From: Candidatus Chryseobacterium colombiense
Lineage (GTDB): Bacteria; Bacteroidota; Bacteroidia; Flavobacteriales; Weeksellaceae
Length of the DNA: 64,000 nt
Direction: 5' to 3'
Assembly (NCBI GenBank): GCA_029203185.1
Contig: CP119310.1
Span: 2,418,001 to 2,482,000, forward strand
The position numbers were made by a program, and so were the translations under genes. Positions 63,361 to 64,000 of the stretch are shown here, in pieces. Below the pieces are notes generated by a model that saw only the letters and a program-made list of their open reading frames with translations, ran no database searches and was not told the DNA's origin. Numbering within the stretch: the stretch's first letter is position 1; each line of letters begins with the position of its first letter.

Positions 63361-64000
63361 TTACAAATATCCATTCTGCACCAACCAAGCGGTGATTCTT
63401 TTCAACGTAAGTGAATTCGGATCTACAACAGACGACGAAAATTTTACATTATCTTTTTGCGGAATCGCAACCACCCTTCGAACATTATCTTTTGCCGAAA
63501 ACAACTCAAAATTTTGAGCATTATTTCCTCCTGCAAAACTTACTTTAGCGACCAACACCCCATTGGGAATAAAAAATTCATAAGAATCTTGTCCGCCAAC
63601 ATTTCCTGTAGAAGTAAAGAAACCTATTTTTTCTACACCTTGTTCAATAGATTTATCCTGCTTTAATTCTATTGGCCAGCTTTTGTTGCGCGACACCAAG
63701 GTATAATTTACAGCTGTTCTTGGGGAAACACCTTTTGAAGCAATAAGTTCTGTTACCTTCCCTTCATTTAGAGTATTTCCGTCAATAATTCCACCTTTTC
63801 CGATTAGGTTTACAAAACCTTTTTCCATTCCTAATGTGGATAATTTAAAAATTCCAACCTGATTTGTAGGTAAAAAAGTAAAGCGGTAAAACATAGTTGC
63901 ATTGTCATTTTTATCACCCTCAAATTCCGTACTCAAAACAGCGATAACTAATTTTTCGCCACCCATCGAATATAGATTAAAATTTTTCGTAAGTCCAAAA
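63361..64000 (-). CDS. Unknown protein, 5' end cut by window edge
   Basis: The frame is open from the right edge to a stop at 63361 (213 codons visible). Codons before the first internal ATG (63966) read FGLTKNFNLYS, which looks coding, so the true start is beyond the window. Visible sequence includes FTFLPTNQVGIFKLSTLGME, VEKIGFFTSTGNVGGQDSYE and FFIPNGVLVAKVSFAGGNN, mostly beta-strand. It ends SLTLKRITAWLVQNGYL. I recognise no family. Location of the N terminus and any signal peptide is unknown. Confidence 0.7.
   Translation of the reverse strand, partial: FGLTKNFNLYSMGGEKLVIAVLSTEFEGDKNDNATMFYRFTFLPTNQVGIFKLSTLGMEKGFVNLIGKGGIIDGNTLNEGKVTELIASKGVSPRTAVNYTLVSRNKSWPIELKQDKSIEQGVEKIGFFTSTGNVGGQDSYEFFIPNGVLVAKVSFAGGNNAQNFELFSAKDNVRRVVAIPQKDNVKFSSSVVDPNSLTLKRITAWLVQNGYL

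Overview
The window looks like a chromosomal segment of a low-GC flavobacterium (Bacteroidota), probably Weeksellaceae and close to Chryseobacterium. This is inferred from Bacteroidota-type promoters (-7 box TAnnTTTG) with no Shine-Dalgarno sequences, from type IX secretion (T9SS) C-terminal sorting domains, from a small ribosomal protein THX gene, from IPExxxVDY, DUF6048/DUF6452 and DUF5117 families, and from a sdhC-sdhA-sdhB operon with a single membrane subunit. No prophage, transposase or CRISPR array is visible. Nothing here is a clear undescribed multi-gene system; most of the window is housekeeping plus one secreted-protein island.

Layout. 1-4.4 kb (minus): response regulator, histidine kinase, TolC-type outer membrane protein and RND membrane-fusion lipoprotein (cut by the left edge), a metal or drug efflux locus with its regulators. 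4.75-5.62 kb (minus): seven tRNA genes, with a Gly-Tyr-Thr unit present twice. 5.7-7.2 kb (minus): rpsU-xerC-hpf. 7.4-7.8 kb: tmRNA. 7.8-10.1 kb (minus): secreted nuclease, AraC regulator, short-chain dehydrogenase. 10.4-14.6 kb (plus): acpP-fabF-rnc-IPExxxVDY-pyk. 14.7-18.3 kb (minus): aldehyde dehydrogenase, hutG and hutI. 18.5-21.7 kb (plus): ruvB, PaiB-like flavin protein, metallo-beta-lactamase-fold hydrolase, coaE.

21.8-41.6 kb (minus) is the distinctive region. Three giant tandem T9SS cargo proteins (1319, 1498 and 1536 residues) are built from fibronectin III, jelly-roll and GEVED modules and share a near-identical C-terminal half. Two T9SS-exported zinc metalloproteases (reprolysin-like and M43) follow. 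Each has its own promoter box and terminator. A third, cell-retained zinc protease (DUF5117 type) lies just beyond with two small envelope genes.

45.7-56.5 kb (minus): rlmD, a thioredoxin-fold lipoprotein lacking its CxxC, an unknown exported protein, sdhCAB, comEC and lpxB. 56.6-64 kb: DUF2480 and DUF937 genes (plus), THX and a MATE exporter (minus), a DUF2975-DUF2975-XRE cassette and aspS (plus), a short ORF remnant, and an unknown protein cut by the right edge (minus).

Promoter boxes were useful for picking start codons. In several genes the first ATG lies upstream of or inside the -7 box, so a downstream start was chosen (AraC gene, M43 protease, rlmD, TlpA-like gene, MATE exporter).
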